A model generated the notes under the pieces. That model did no database searches. It was not told the origin of the DNA and was given only the letters and a program-made list of their open reading frames with translations. Made by a program: the position numbers and the translations under genes. Shown one piece after another: positions 1 through 8,741 of a stretch of 25,306 bases of DNA (its first letter is position 1; the number at the start of each line of letters is the position of its first letter). This DNA is from a virus, in IMG/VR virus record IMGVR_UViG_3300033144_002341, positions 1 to 25,306 of that record; one strand, written 5' to 3'.

Positions 1-1
1 T

Positions 2-1105
2 GATGAGGATATCTCTGGTTCCTCTATGGAATCGTTGGATGATGCTGTAACGTGGACGTCTGCTGATGGTAAGAAAGAAACTAACTTCTATTACATATCT
101 GACTATGATGGATGCGGAGATGGTGCTTATGAATTTGATGTGGTGTTGAAAGAGAAACCTAAATCAAATGTTCTGACATTCACTATAGAGACCAAAGGTT
201 TTGACTTTCTCTATCAACCAGCACTGACTGACGAACAACGCTATGATACAGTTTCTGGTGTTGAAGTAGAAGTTTGCTTCAGACCTGATAATGTAATAGG
301 TTCTTATGCAGTATACCATAACTCTAAAACAAACAACAAGTATACGACAGGTAAAGCACTCCATATCTATAGACCTTATGCAACAGATGACAATGGGACT
401 GAAGTATGGTGTGAATTAAATATAAGTGATGTAATGACTATAACTATACCTCAAGATTTCTTAGACAATGCGGTCTATCCCGTGACTGTTGATCCTACCT
501 TTGGCGAAACTGGTGAAGGTGGATCATTTGTTTACAATACCGAAGACGACGCACACGCCTGGAAATTTACATTGTCTGAAGACGCTGAATCGCTTGACAC
601 CATATACTTCTATGGAAGTACTGAGAGGACAAAACCGAGATCGGTCTATACAAGGGCGTTGATATGGAATGATGATGGAGGTAGAACACTTTTAGATTAC
701 GGAAATAAGATTGAGATGTCCTGGCTTGCTGAGACGCCGGAGTGGTATGATTCACCTCTTTTGGATGGCTCTGGTATAAGTGCGGGAGACTACTGGTTAG
801 GTGTTATACAAACACAGGCAGGTTCCCTTTATCGTTCTCTGATCTCATATGATACTGATGCTGGCGGAGGTCAGAATGGATATGATGCTACTAATAGTAT
901 AGATACTCCTACAGATTTAGGAGTTGTTGAACAAGATGACCAACAGCGGATGAGTATTTACATAGAGTATACTGCTGGTGAAGAACCAGAACCACCACCA
1001 ACATACATAGGTAGTGTAGATGGTGTCAGTATAAATAATGTAGGTAAAATAAACACAGTGCTTATAACTAATGTGAAATCTGTGAGTAGTGTAAACAAAG
1101 AGTAA
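2..1105 (+). CDS. Phage structural protein, 5' end outside the window
   Basis: The frame is open back to base 2, so the ATG at 26 is probably internal and the true start lies upstream. The middle of the protein contains a run (SYAVYHNSK, HIYRPYATD, FLDNAVYPVTVDPTFG) that I know from uncharacterised structural proteins of environmental tailed phages. A beta-rich segment follows (SFVYNTEDDAHAWKFTL to SAGDYWLGV) that resembles a jelly-roll-like sandwich. The C-terminus has the alternating pattern IGSVDGVSINNVGKINTVLI, a short V/I-x-x-V repeat tail common at the ends of such proteins. It sits immediately before the head-tail connector gene, so a virion role is likely. Whether it belongs to the head surface or an appendage cannot be told from the sequence. 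No enzymatic motif is visible. Confidence 0.75.
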   Translation, partial: DEDISGSSMESLDDAVTWTSADGKKETNFYYISDYDGCGDGAYEFDVVLKEKPKSNVLTFTIETKGFDFLYQPALTDEQRYDTVSGVEVEVCFRPDNVIGSYAVYHNSKTNNKYTTGKALHIYRPYATDDNGTEVWCELNISDVMTITIPQDFLDNAVYPVTVDPTFGETGEGGSFVYNTEDDAHAWKFTLSEDAESLDTIYFYGSTERTKPRSVYTRALIWNDDGGRTLLDYGNKIEMSWLAETPEWYDSPLLDGSGISAGDYWLGVIQTQAGSLYRSLISYDTDAGGGQNGYDATNSIDTPTDLGVVEQDDQQRMSIYIEYTAGEEPEPPPTYIGSVDGVSINNVGKINTVLITNVKSVSSVNKE

Positions 1106-1106
1106 A

Positions 1107-1514
1107 ATGAATACAGAAGATTTCTTACAACGACCAAGAGTTAGAACAGCAGAGTGGTCTCAAGCATTGATAGATGCAAAAGCGTGGACTGATGACTTGG
1201 TGTTTGATTGTCGGTTCAATGGTAATGGATGTAGACGAGGCGTTGTTGCTATATGTTGTGAGGATTGTAGTAATGGTGTTGGATACTTTAGGGAAGGTTT
1301 CCCGCCTGACAAAATAGATTTTTATGCGGGACTATTCAACGAGACCGACGGATTTCTTACACCTAATGGATGTGTTCTTGATAGAGTTGATAGGTCTTTT
1401 GCATGTCTAATAACTGTGTGCGAGCCTTGGATTCTTATAGGCAATACTAAAGAAGTGGTACGAAAATGGAATGATTTGATGCGAACAAATATAAATAAAA
1501 TCGACGGAGTATAA
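1107..1514 (+). CDS. Hypothetical cysteine-rich protein
   Basis: A 135-residue protein I do not recognise. Five of its cysteines cluster in residues about 36-57 (CRFNGNGC then ICCEDC), which could bind a metal or form disulfides. The remainder looks like a compact alpha/beta protein with no signal peptide and no membrane segment. It starts one base after the stop of the preceding structural gene with only a weak SD (AAAGAG), so it is probably translated by coupling. A zinc-ribbon mini-gene follows directly. Its position between a structural protein and the connector suggests an accessory morphogenesis role, but that is inference from context only. Confidence 0.65.
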   Translation: MNTEDFLQRPRVRTAEWSQALIDAKAWTDDLVFDCRFNGNGCRRGVVAICCEDCSNGVGYFREGFPPDKIDFYAGLFNETDGFLTPNGCVLDRVDRSFACLITVCEPWILIGNTKEVVRKWNDLMRTNINKIDGV

Positions 1515-1515
1515 A

Positions 1516-1638
1516 GTGAATAACTACAAAATATATGTATGTAAGGAATGCGGTGTTCACCACCAAGACGGCACGAAGGTGTGCGAGAAGTGTGGTTCCA
1601 CCGAGTTAGTGATTGTTTCAAGAATAGTAAATAAATAG
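1516..1638 (+). CDS. Mini zinc-ribbon protein (40 aa)
   Basis: A 40-codon frame with a GTG start, placed by GGAG at 1506-1509 with a 6-nt spacer. It contains two CxxC knuckles (CKEC at residues 9-12 and CEKC at 23-26), each followed by glycine, the standard rubredoxin-like zinc-ribbon pattern. It exactly fills the gap between the preceding stop and the SD of the connector gene. A free-standing ribbon of this size probably binds nucleic acid or a protein partner; no substrate can be named. Similar mini-ribbons recur in the early region of this window. Confidence 0.7.
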   Translation: MNNYKIYVCKECGVHHQDGTKVCEKCGSTELVIVSRIVNK

Positions 1639-1649
1639 GAGGCAATACA

Positions 1650-2231
1650 ATGCCTGTAGATGACTATAGTTTCTGCACCCTGGCCGAAGTCAAGAACTTC
1701 ATGTTAGGTTCAAGGGATGTATCAGATGATGTTGAAGACGGTAATATGGAACTTATGATAGACGCTGTGTCTGTCGGTATGGAAACCTACATGGATAGGA
1801 AGATACTTAGTAGGGAAGATACTGAATACTATGACGGTGACGGAACCAAACATCTGTTCTTAGATAGGTATCCTATTACAACTGTGTCTGGTGTATGGGA
1901 CGATACTGATTGGAGTTGGGGTTCGTCTACACTAATCGCATCTACCAGTTATCGAACACGGAACGACGGTAGAGGTCTTGTCATGAACAACTTAGTGTTC
2001 AACAAGTTCAATCAGAATGTCAAAGTAATATACACCGCCGGGTATTCATCCACCCCTGCGGATTTGAAAATGGCATGTATTGAGGAAACTGCAAGGCGGT
2101 TCCATAAGAAGAGAGACATAAATATCTATAGCAAAACTATGGAGGATGGAACCAATGTCTTTCTACAACATGACTTTTTACCACACAACCAGATAATAAT
2201 GGACAAGTATAAAAGGAAGGATGTTCTGTGA
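1650..2231 (+). CDS. Head-tail connector protein (HK97 gp6-like)
   Basis: 193 residues, within the size range of connector (adaptor) proteins that form a ring under the portal. The N-terminus (FCTLAEVKNFML, then VSVGMETYMDRKIL) matches the family pattern of a short helix followed by a helical bundle that includes the 'i..e..D R' helix. A beta excursion follows (YDGDGTKHLFLDRYPITTVSGVW), and then NVKVIYTAGYSSTPADLKMACIEET, the classic V-x-Y-x-A-G-Y...P-x-D-[IL]-K-x-A element of gp6-type connectors. AGGAGG at 1637-1642 sets the ATG. The next two genes are the gp10-like and terminator candidates, in the expected order for a siphovirus neck. Confidence 0.8.
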   Translation: MPVDDYSFCTLAEVKNFMLGSRDVSDDVEDGNMELMIDAVSVGMETYMDRKILSREDTEYYDGDGTKHLFLDRYPITTVSGVWDDTDWSWGSSTLIASTSYRTRNDGRGLVMNNLVFNKFNQNVKVIYTAGYSSTPADLKMACIEETARRFHKKRDINIYSKTMEDGTNVFLQHDFLPHNQIIMDKYKRKDVL

Positions 2232-2683
2232 TAGCACTCGAACTGAAAATCCCCAAAGGTGGTTTGAAAGAAGTAACGGACATGGCGAAGTATGTAAGAG
2301 CAGGCATCACTGTTGGTATGGAAAAGGCAATGTTGTTTGCGGAAGGTGAGGCCAAGAAATCTTTCAACACCTCTGGTCATTTACAGACAAAGACTGGTCA
2401 TTTACAAAGATCAATCAAGCACTCGGTAAAAAGTAGTGGTAATATTATAATAGGATCTATAGGTTCTAATGTGGTCTATGCACGCATCCACGAAAAAGGT
2501 GGGGTCATTACTCCCAAGGTGAGTATGTTCTTGAAGTTTGTAGGAGACGACGGCAAAGATGTGTATACTAAACAATCTGTTATACCGGCCAGACCTTATC
2601 TATATCCAGCTGTCAACGACAACCTTGTCAAGATATCTGCGATAATAGAAAAATCAATTGTAGACGAGGTGAATAGAGGATGA
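2228..2683 (+). CDS. HK97 gp10-like neck/tail-completion protein
   Basis: 151 residues starting at a GTG that overlaps the connector stop by 4 nt, so it is translationally coupled. Family signatures are visible: SFNTSGHLQTKTGHLQRSIKH (the 'tGxLrrSI' element), then IGSNVVYARIHEKGGVI (the 'vxYaxixExGg' strand-loop), and near the end VIPARPYLYPAV ('ipaRPflrpA'). These proteins act at head completion and tail joining; HK97 gp10 and Mu gpG-like members belong here. Length and position agree. Confidence 0.85.
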   Translation: MIALELKIPKGGLKEVTDMAKYVRAGITVGMEKAMLFAEGEAKKSFNTSGHLQTKTGHLQRSIKHSVKSSGNIIIGSIGSNVVYARIHEKGGVITPKVSMFLKFVGDDGKDVYTKQSVIPARPYLYPAVNDNLVKISAIIEKSIVDEVNRG

Positions 2684-3138
2684 GCACGAGAAACGATATA
2701 TTAGAAGCAATCAAAACTGAAATAGAGAATACTATAAAACCAGGTAACGAAAGCACAGAGGGATACGCATACAAAACTAAACCGGTCGAGGTTTGTAGGG
2801 GTGTTCTTGATAGTAAGTCGTTTGATTACTATCCGGTTTTATGTTATGTGCTGATAAGAGACGAGGTCTTGCAGCAAGAGTTTTTGAACGACAAAGTAAG
2901 AAACCTCGTGGTCTGGATATATGGTTATGAAGACACAGACGCATACAGTTCGCGGACTGCTGACTATAACCCAATCCACGACTTAGTAGAAGATGTAGAA
3001 AAATTCTTCTTGCATGATTTTACCAATGATGCGAGATGGGTGATACTACAAGATTTAGAGTTACTGGAGGGTGGAGTCACCCAACCAGTGAGTATGTTCA
3101 TCTACGAGATAAACATACATTACGAAAATCAAATATAA
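2680..3138 (+). CDS. Tail terminator / tail-completion candidate
   Basis: 152 residues, overlapping the previous gene by ATGA (4 nt). The protein begins with a helix (RNDILEAIKTEIENTI) and has an alternating beta core (YYPVLCYVLIRDEV, RNLVVWIYGYEDTD), then an HDLVEDVEKFFLHDF helix and a final strand pair. This is the alpha-beta layout of gpU-like tail terminators and the related minor-capsid proteins found between gp10 and the tail tube. Assignment rests on fold-like pattern and gene order rather than on a diagnostic motif. Confidence 0.6.
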   Translation: MSTRNDILEAIKTEIENTIKPGNESTEGYAYKTKPVEVCRGVLDSKSFDYYPVLCYVLIRDEVLQQEFLNDKVRNLVVWIYGYEDTDAYSSRTADYNPIHDLVEDVEKFFLHDFTNDARWVILQDLELLEGGVTQPVSMFIYEINIHYENQI

Positions 3139-3153
3139 TAGGAGACGAAAGAT

Positions 3154-3552
3154 ATGGCACTTCATGGAAGAAACGCAAGTATAAAGTTGGACGCCGGTGC
3201 AAATACGGTGGAAGACCTGTATAACTGGACTATTGACTTAGAGTCTAATCCCATTGAACAGCCAGTGTTTGGAGACACATGGAGCATCACACATGGTCTT
3301 GGTGTCAACAAATGGAGTGGTTCCTTTGAAGGTATTTATGACGAGGCCGACACCAATGGTCAGATTGCTCTTAGGCAAGCACAGATCAACAACACACTGG
3401 TATCAGGAGTTAGATTTTATATGGATGCAGCGACCACATATTACGAGGGCGATGTATACATTACAAGTCAGTCCATTTCGACTGATCCTGAAGATGTTGT
3501 TAGGGTAACCTACAACTACAATGGGACAAGCACACTGGCACTAACACCGTAA
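3154..3552 (+). CDS. Major tail tube protein
   Basis: 132 residues, start fixed by GGAG near 3141-3144. Strands typical of tube subunits are visible: NASIKLDAG at the start, VEDLYNWTIDLESN, then WSGSFEGIYD, RFYMDAATTYYEGDVYITSQSIS, and the closing VVRVTYNYNGTSTLAL. The motif 'G..Y.G.v.itsis.s....vv...v.f.g.G.l..' is the hallmark of small phage tail tubes. It lies just upstream of the tail-assembly chaperone and tape measure, exactly where the tube gene of a siphovirus belongs. The protein would polymerise around the tape measure into the non-contractile tail. Confidence 0.8.
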   Translation: MALHGRNASIKLDAGANTVEDLYNWTIDLESNPIEQPVFGDTWSITHGLGVNKWSGSFEGIYDEADTNGQIALRQAQINNTLVSGVRFYMDAATTYYEGDVYITSQSISTDPEDVVRVTYNYNGTSTLALTP

Positions 3553-3580
3553 TAAAAATTGAATAATGGGAGGATTACAA

Positions 3581-3898
3581 ATGAGGATAGATACTACACT
3601 AAACGAGGGAAGTTGGGTGGACTGGGAGGATGGGGCCAGTTTCAGACTGAGACCCTATCCTTTGACCCTACTTAGCGAGATAGGCGAAGGGTTTGAAGAG
3701 ATGATGACCCATACCCTAAAGATGTTCAGATATTGTGTTGTAGATTGGAAAGGTCTTGAAGGCGAGGATGGCAAACCTTTTGCTTGCAACGACAAGTGGA
3801 AGCAGTATGTGTTCGATCACTGTCCTGACCTTAGAGAGTTTGTTATGGGTATTATCAATAGTAAGATGGGTGGGGAGGATAAGGAGTCAAAAAACTAA
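3581..3898 (+). CDS. Tail assembly chaperone, short form (gpG-like)
   Basis: 105 residues ending at TAA 3896-3898. I place the start at 3581 because GGGAGG at 3568-3573 is spaced 7 nt from it; the in-frame ATG at 3566 is itself part of that SD region. The protein is small and acidic (GSWVDWEDGASFRLRPYPLTLLSEIGEGF), and the 'frlrpl.....e' start is usual in chaperones that read out residues of a structural sheet. Its last two sense codons, AAA AAC, form the slippery site of a -1 frameshift into the downstream frame. It lies directly before the tape measure, as G and GT do in lambda. It would bind the tape measure during tail assembly and not remain in the virion. Confidence 0.75.
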   Translation: MRIDTTLNEGSWVDWEDGASFRLRPYPLTLLSEIGEGFEEMMTHTLKMFRYCVVDWKGLEGEDGKPFACNDKWKQYVFDHCPDLREFVMGIINSKMGGEDKESKN

Positions 3899-4254
3899 CG
3901 GACTGGGCGAAGTGGGCTTATAATCCCAATAACCTGGACTGTCCTACTTGTAAGAAGAATGCGAAATTGCAAGATAGGAAAGTTGATTGCAATAAATGTC
4001 CCTTCAAGAAACTAAAACCCACACTCATGGTAGAGAACTATCCTATAGTATCCCTGGTGGAAAGATACAGTGGTATACTTACGGACGGTATGGGTGGTAT
4101 TTCTGCTCAAGGCATACAGATGGCACTTGACAGTGAGGATTGGGTAGATGCACACAACAGGCCTGAATACATTAGGAAGTTGTCTCTATACTTGATTACA
4201 GCACTAAAAACCTCTAACAAGGAAAAACCTCATGGCAAAGAAAATACAAATTGA
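3581..4254 (+). CDS. Tail assembly chaperone, frameshifted long form (gpGT-like)
   Basis: The downstream frame is open from 3883 to the TGA at 4252-4254 but has no ATG at its head (its first usable codon would be a TTG at 3967 without SD). It starts instead by a -1 slip at A AAA AAC (3889-3895), giving a 224-residue fusion: 105 residues of the short form plus 119 more. The extension begins LTDWAKWAYNPNNLDCPTC and holds two cysteine pairs (CPTC and CNKCP, about 15 residues apart), suggesting a zinc knuckle. Its end overlaps the tape-measure start by 23 nt. In lambda the T part contacts the tube protein; the same job is inferred here. Confidence 0.75.
3872..3895 (+). promoter_or_regulatory. Programmed -1 ribosomal frameshift site
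   Basis: The heptamer A AAA AAC sits at 3889-3895 with phasing X XXY YYZ in the zero frame, immediately followed by the zero-frame stop TAA. An SD-like GGGGAGG at 3872-3878 lies 10 nt upstream, the distance at which an internal SD stimulates -1 slippage in E. coli dnaX; a second, AAGGAG, lies at 3881-3886. I see only a weak downstream stem (TGGG/CCCA around 3913-3928), so the upstream SD is the likelier stimulator. Confidence 0.75.
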
Positions 4255-6721
4255 TGTAATAGCAAATGACAAGGCCTCCAGGGAAGTCAAGAAGATAGGT
4301 AAGAATACTGAGCGGGTGTTCAAGAATGTCCAAAGCAGTTCGGCCAAACTCGGTAGAAGTATGCGAACCTCTATTAGGGGTGCTGTAACATCTATAAATG
4401 CAGGCATGAGAACTCTGGGGTCAAGATCCAACAGAGTATTCAAGAGCATGATAAACGGCGCCAAGAGATACAAAACCAGTATTGATAATGCCTCAAAGTC
4501 TATGCAGAATCTGGGTAGACGGAAAGGCGGGGGTCTTGGAGATGCTGGCGGTGGTGGTGGAGGTTTTGGACTTGCCTCTGTTGCACAGATTGGTGCGGCA
4601 GGGTCTTTAGCACAGTCGGCTGGTAGAATATCAAAAGGATTTGCAGAGGGTTCAAAAGAAGCCAGAACACTGAACACCATTATACGAACTACATCTGGGG
4701 AACTCAGAACCGTTAGAGAAACAATAAATCTGAATGCCAGAGGTCTGGAAAGAATGACTGAGGCTGGTGTAGGTGGAAAGTTTCAGTCAAAGGTTTTTGG
4801 TAAAGAAATGAAGGTGACGGCAGCAGGCATACAAGCCACCCGGCAGAAAGTCAACGACCTCAACAGAGATTTTGGCGGCCTGGGAAAGACGATAAAGCAA
4901 GTTACCGGTGAGACTAAAGCACTGAATAAAAGTTTCAGAATGACTGGCAGCGTGAAGGATAATATAGTAGCCGTGAAGGCGGCTTGGTTGAAGTTCTTAG
5001 CGGTAGCCGTAGCAGTCAAGGTCGCTGTGGATTGGACTAAGATGGGTGCGGACGCCATGCAACAACAGGTTGCGTTCAGAAACATGGCGACAAGTATGGG
5101 ACATGATGCGGACAAAATACTTGCCGATTTGAAACGACTTTCCGGCGGCACAGTTAGTGAGATGGTATTGATACAGAAGGCTGGAACTGCAATGATGCTG
5201 GGTATCGACCCAAGCAGACTTGCGGAGTTGATGGGGATTGCAAGAGCAACTGCGAGACTAACTGGCCAAGAAGTATCAGAGGCATTTGGTGATATAGCAA
5301 TGGCGGTTGGTAGACAATCCAGGATGATTCTTGACAACTTGGGTATTATAGTCAATGTAGGGGAAGCCAATAAAAGGTATGCTAAACAACTAAAGAAGAC
5401 TGTCAAACAACTTAGTGACTACGACAGGAAGCAGGCTTTTCTAAATGAAACTATTAGGAAGGGTGCTGTGTTAGTCAAACAACTCGATGTCAATGCCAAG
5501 AGCACATCAGAAACATTCCAAACATGGGGTGCAACATTTGAAAACCTGAAGGTAACGATTGGTAAAGGGTTGGTCAAAGTATTTCAGTTTATAGAAAAAA
5601 TGTCTGTTGTATGGATTACGGTTTTAGATCAAGGTTTCATGGCCTTGAAATTTACATTCGCCGGGTTTGGTAAAAGTCTCAAACTGACTTTTATAGATGC
5701 ATTCCACGAGATCAAAACGGCTTGGGCAAAAACCGTAAACTATATCAAGAACAAAGTCCCAGATTTCCTAAAAGACAAACTTGGTATAGATACTTCTAAA
5801 ATCACACTACCTATAAACAAGATGGGTGCTGAACTAAGAAAAGAACTTACAATGACAAGGGAGCACTACGAAGAAGAAAGAGAAAGAATGTGGGATGTCG
5901 GTATGGGTTTGTTAGATGATTTGAGCAAGGCCCATTCCCCAGGGGTTACTAAATACAAAGTCAAGGTAGAAGCCGAAATAACATCAGTAGAAATACCACA
6001 AGAGCAGTTGGATAAAGTAAAAGAGTTTGCCGAAGGGTTTGTGAAGGATGTTAGAACCAGCACACCTCCTGTCGAAGAATACGAAGACATGGAAGACATC
6101 ATGCAAAGGATAAGAGCAATCCAGAGAGATATTATGGTTGAGAACGGAACTTGGGTGCAACAGTTCTTATACGGCGTAGGGTTGTCGATGGAGAAGGTGG
6201 ATTCTTGGGGTGAGACCATGGTTCAGATTGGTGAACAGATAAATAATGTTATGGCCAACAACCTAACCAATGCCTTTGAGGATTTTATAGACGGGACTAA
6301 GACGGCCAAAGAGGCCTTCGCTGATTACGCAAAAAATGTGGTCAAATGGTTAGGACAAATAATAGTCAAGCAACTAATACTAAACGGACTAAAATCTTTA
6401 GGCGGTATGGGTGGTGGCACAGGATGGGCTGGTATTATAGCCAGCATTGCAAGCACCGCTGCCAAGGCCGGGGGTGGGCCTGTGTCTGGGGGTAAACCAT
6501 ATCTTGTTGGAGAGAGAGGCCCAGAACTATTTGTTCCAAGTGGTGCAGGTAGTATCAAGTCCAACCAAGAAACCGTGGAGGCCGCTCCGATTGAAGTGAA
6601 CATTGCCAACCTTACAGACCCAGCTATGATGGATGCCTACATCGCATCGTCAAGAGGACAAAATGCAATACTCAATGTGATAGGACAAAAGGCAGGACAA
6701 GTTAGAAGGATGGTGAGATAA
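4232..6721 (+). CDS. Tail tape measure protein
   Basis: 829 residues, the longest gene in the window. AAGGA at 4219-4223 sets the ATG, inside the end of the chaperone extension. The N-terminus is basic and helical (residues 1-70, rich in K/R/S) and is followed by a glycine-rich linker near 95-112. Hydrophobic helices appear around 248-268 (WLKFLAVAVAVKVAV) and in the middle (MSVVWITVLDQGFMALKF). The C-terminus carries the tape-measure signature GGPVSGGKPYLVGERGPELF, shared with lambda H-type proteins. It sets tail length and is ejected with the DNA. Using the usual rule of about 0.15 nm per residue, the tail would be about 120 nm (inference). The 1-nt overlap TAATG couples it to the next gene. 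Confidence 0.9.
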   Translation: MAKKIQIDVIANDKASREVKKIGKNTERVFKNVQSSSAKLGRSMRTSIRGAVTSINAGMRTLGSRSNRVFKSMINGAKRYKTSIDNASKSMQNLGRRKGGGLGDAGGGGGGFGLASVAQIGAAGSLAQSAGRISKGFAEGSKEARTLNTIIRTTSGELRTVRETINLNARGLERMTEAGVGGKFQSKVFGKEMKVTAAGIQATRQKVNDLNRDFGGLGKTIKQVTGETKALNKSFRMTGSVKDNIVAVKAAWLKFLAVAVAVKVAVDWTKMGADAMQQQVAFRNMATSMGHDADKILADLKRLSGGTVSEMVLIQKAGTAMMLGIDPSRLAELMGIARATARLTGQEVSEAFGDIAMAVGRQSRMILDNLGIIVNVGEANKRYAKQLKKTVKQLSDYDRKQAFLNETIRKGAVLVKQLDVNAKSTSETFQTWGATFENLKVTIGKGLVKVFQFIEKMSVVWITVLDQGFMALKFTFAGFGKSLKLTFIDAFHEIKTAWAKTVNYIKNKVPDFLKDKLGIDTSKITLPINKMGAELRKELTMTREHYEEERERMWDVGMGLLDDLSKAHSPGVTKYKVKVEAEITSVEIPQEQLDKVKEFAEGFVKDVRTSTPPVEEYEDMEDIMQRIRAIQRDIMVENGTWVQQFLYGVGLSMEKVDSWGETMVQIGEQINNVMANNLTNAFEDFIDGTKTAKEAFADYAKNVVKWLGQIIVKQLILNGLKSLGGMGGGTGWAGIIASIASTAAKAGGGPVSGGKPYLVGERGPELFVPSGAGSIKSNQETVEAAPIEVNIANLTDPAMMDAYIASSRGQNAILNVIGQKAGQVRRMVR

Positions 6722-7905
6722 TGACGGCATACCTTACTATACAACCCTCTACACAGAAGGTGAGTCATGTGTGGAGGACTACAATACAGAAAAGTTTGAA
6801 CGGCAGTGAGAAGAGATCTGCCATAAGAACCTATCCCAGCCTCGGCCTTACCACTTCTTATGGTTTTGACAATCACAAAAAATCAATGTGGTTGAAGGCC
6901 AATCTATTCCATAACATAACTGATCTATGGGCCGTGCCTGTGTGGTCAGATTACACAACACTAACGACTACTGCCAGCGGTGGGACTTCTACCCTATCCG
7001 TGAGTGAGGCAGATTATAGACATTTCCAAGACGATAGACAAGCAATAGTTATAGACGCAGATGACTGGACTTCATATGAGGCAGTCACAATAAGTGGGAC
7101 TACTTCCAACACAGTTGTTGTGTCAGGAACACTGGTCTCAACATGGACTACTGGTAGTTATGTAATACCTTTGTGGGAGTGCAGGATAAACCCGGCACAA
7201 GTAGTCAATAGAAAGGTGAGGTCTTTTGAAACATTCACCCTAACAGCAATGGAGGCATATGAATCACAGAACACATTTACCTACAGTGTGCCTTCCACCT
7301 CAGTGACTACCTATTCAGGATATGATGTATTTGACAAGGCACCTAACAGTCCTATAGAATATAATTTCTATAGGCCATATGAACTAACACAATACTATGG
7401 ATTAGGTGATATAGAAACTTATTATGCAAGTGACCAAACAGACATGCCTACCAAGGCAAGTTTCATTTACAACACCAAGGAAGACATCAGTGACTTGTAT
7501 GATTTCTTTGACAATAAAAAGGGAAGACTGGACACCTTCTGGATGCCTTCATGGAACAAGGACTTAGTCCTAACCTCTGCCGTGACCTCAAGTGGTGTGG
7601 TGTTGAATGTAGAAGATATAGATTACAATGGTATATGGTTTGCCAATGACTTAGTGGGTAGACACCTATACATACAACTACCTGATAAATCATATGTATG
7701 TAGAAAGATAATAGGATCAAGTTCTACTACTGTGACAATAGAGAGTTCCATAGGCACTGCTATAACTGACTACGCCGACGCCTACATTAGTTTTCTGAAC
7801 TTCAGTCGGTTCGACATAGACGAGTTAGAGATAGATTTTCATCCCAACAATGTGACCGCACGAACTGACATTAGTTTTATGGGAGTTGTGGAGGAGACAC
7901 CGTGA
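6721..7905 (+). CDS. Distal tail / minor tail protein
   Basis: 394 residues, beta-rich throughout, with no signal peptide. The start is coupled to the tape measure by TAATG. The C-terminal part holds the strings YDFFDNKKGRLDTFWMPSW and FSRFDIDELEIDF, the 'lvrFddDelei.w.t.gva...l.f.El' ending seen in minor tail proteins placed directly after the tape measure in GTA-like and marine siphophage tail operons. It is longer than a DUF2460 protein because of an inserted beta domain around residues 80-150 (ASGGTSTLSVSEADY onward). It would form the ring that connects tube and tip. Confidence 0.7.
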   Translation: MTAYLTIQPSTQKVSHVWRTTIQKSLNGSEKRSAIRTYPSLGLTTSYGFDNHKKSMWLKANLFHNITDLWAVPVWSDYTTLTTTASGGTSTLSVSEADYRHFQDDRQAIVIDADDWTSYEAVTISGTTSNTVVVSGTLVSTWTTGSYVIPLWECRINPAQVVNRKVRSFETFTLTAMEAYESQNTFTYSVPSTSVTTYSGYDVFDKAPNSPIEYNFYRPYELTQYYGLGDIETYYASDQTDMPTKASFIYNTKEDISDLYDFFDNKKGRLDTFWMPSWNKDLVLTSAVTSSGVVLNVEDIDYNGIWFANDLVGRHLYIQLPDKSYVCRKIIGSSSTTVTIESSIGTAITDYADAYISFLNFSRFDIDELEIDFHPNNVTARTDISFMGVVEETP

Positions 7906-8732
7906 CTAAAAATGTAACACAGGACTTCATAGACGAGGAAGAGGCACGAACCAGACAACCTGTAGAGTTATATCATATCTATAGAGATGGGGGAGACGAA
8001 CATTGGTATTACACAAGTGGTGATGTGGCACTAACCTTTGGTGGCAATGTCTATACCCCAGCGACAATAAAAAGAAATGAGATTACTTACAACTCTGATT
8101 TGTCGGTCACTACAGTAAATGTTCAAGCCGCATTTATTACCGATCCCGTAATTGATTTCATAGTCCAGAATCCAGTAGAGATGTTGTGGATACAGATTAT
8201 GAAACTACACAGAGACCAGAGTCCGTTAGAGGCAAATGTCCTATTCACAGGACAAATAAAGTCTGTCAAAATCAGAGGTAATGTAGGACAAGCAGAGTGC
8301 GTTGGTTTTGAATGGTATTTCAAACAACAGATACCAAAGTATAGATTCCAACCTGCGTGTAATAATACATTGTATGACGGATACTGCACAGCAGACAAAC
8401 CTACTTACACACATGTTGTAACGGCGTCAGGGGTTAGTGATGACGGCCTTGAAATAACAAGTGGTGACTTTGCAACCATCTCTGGTGCGTCAGACAACTA
8501 TTTGGCATTGGGTTACCTGTCTTGGGACAGTAATCTAAGAACTATAGCATCACACATAGATGATACTATTACACTAACATATAAGATTATAGGACTAACA
8601 GCAGGACAGACAGTGACGGTTTATGCTGGATGTGATCTGAAGATAGAGACCTGTAGGGACAGGTTCAATAATGTCAATAACTTTTTCGGACATCCTTATA
8701 TACCACTTGACAATCCTGCAATGAGATATTAG
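7902..8732 (+). CDS. Phage BR0599/DUF2163-like baseplate hub protein
   Basis: 276 residues, GTG start overlapping the previous stop by 4 nt, with GAGGAG just upstream. The N-terminal half has the family pattern VELYHIYRDGGDEHWYYTSGDVALTFGGNVYTP and later VLFTGQIKSVKI. The middle has YRFQPACNNTLYDGYCTAD, the cysteine-containing 'C...LyD..C' element. The end, GCDLKIETCRDRFNNVNNF followed by GHPYIPLDNPA, is the most diagnostic stretch and matches the iron-sulfur or metal-site motif of the GTA hub homologue. The four conserved cysteines are all present. It belongs to the tail-tip hub and precedes the peptidase as in GTA-type operons. Confidence 0.85.
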   Translation: MTKNVTQDFIDEEEARTRQPVELYHIYRDGGDEHWYYTSGDVALTFGGNVYTPATIKRNEITYNSDLSVTTVNVQAAFITDPVIDFIVQNPVEMLWIQIMKLHRDQSPLEANVLFTGQIKSVKIRGNVGQAECVGFEWYFKQQIPKYRFQPACNNTLYDGYCTADKPTYTHVVTASGVSDDGLEITSGDFATISGASDNYLALGYLSWDSNLRTIASHIDDTITLTYKIIGLTAGQTVTVYAGCDLKIETCRDRFNNVNNFFGHPYIPLDNPAMRY

Positions 8733-8741
8733 GAGGGTATA

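Noticed and set aside
3036-3224. 62-codon plus-strand frame across the end of the terminator gene
   Set aside because: It overlaps the tail-tube start and SD in another frame and shows no protein-like pattern.
4204-4680. Minus-strand frame of 158 residues, proline-rich
   Set aside because: Antisense of the tape-measure start; its proline-rich run is the complement of the glycine-rich linker.
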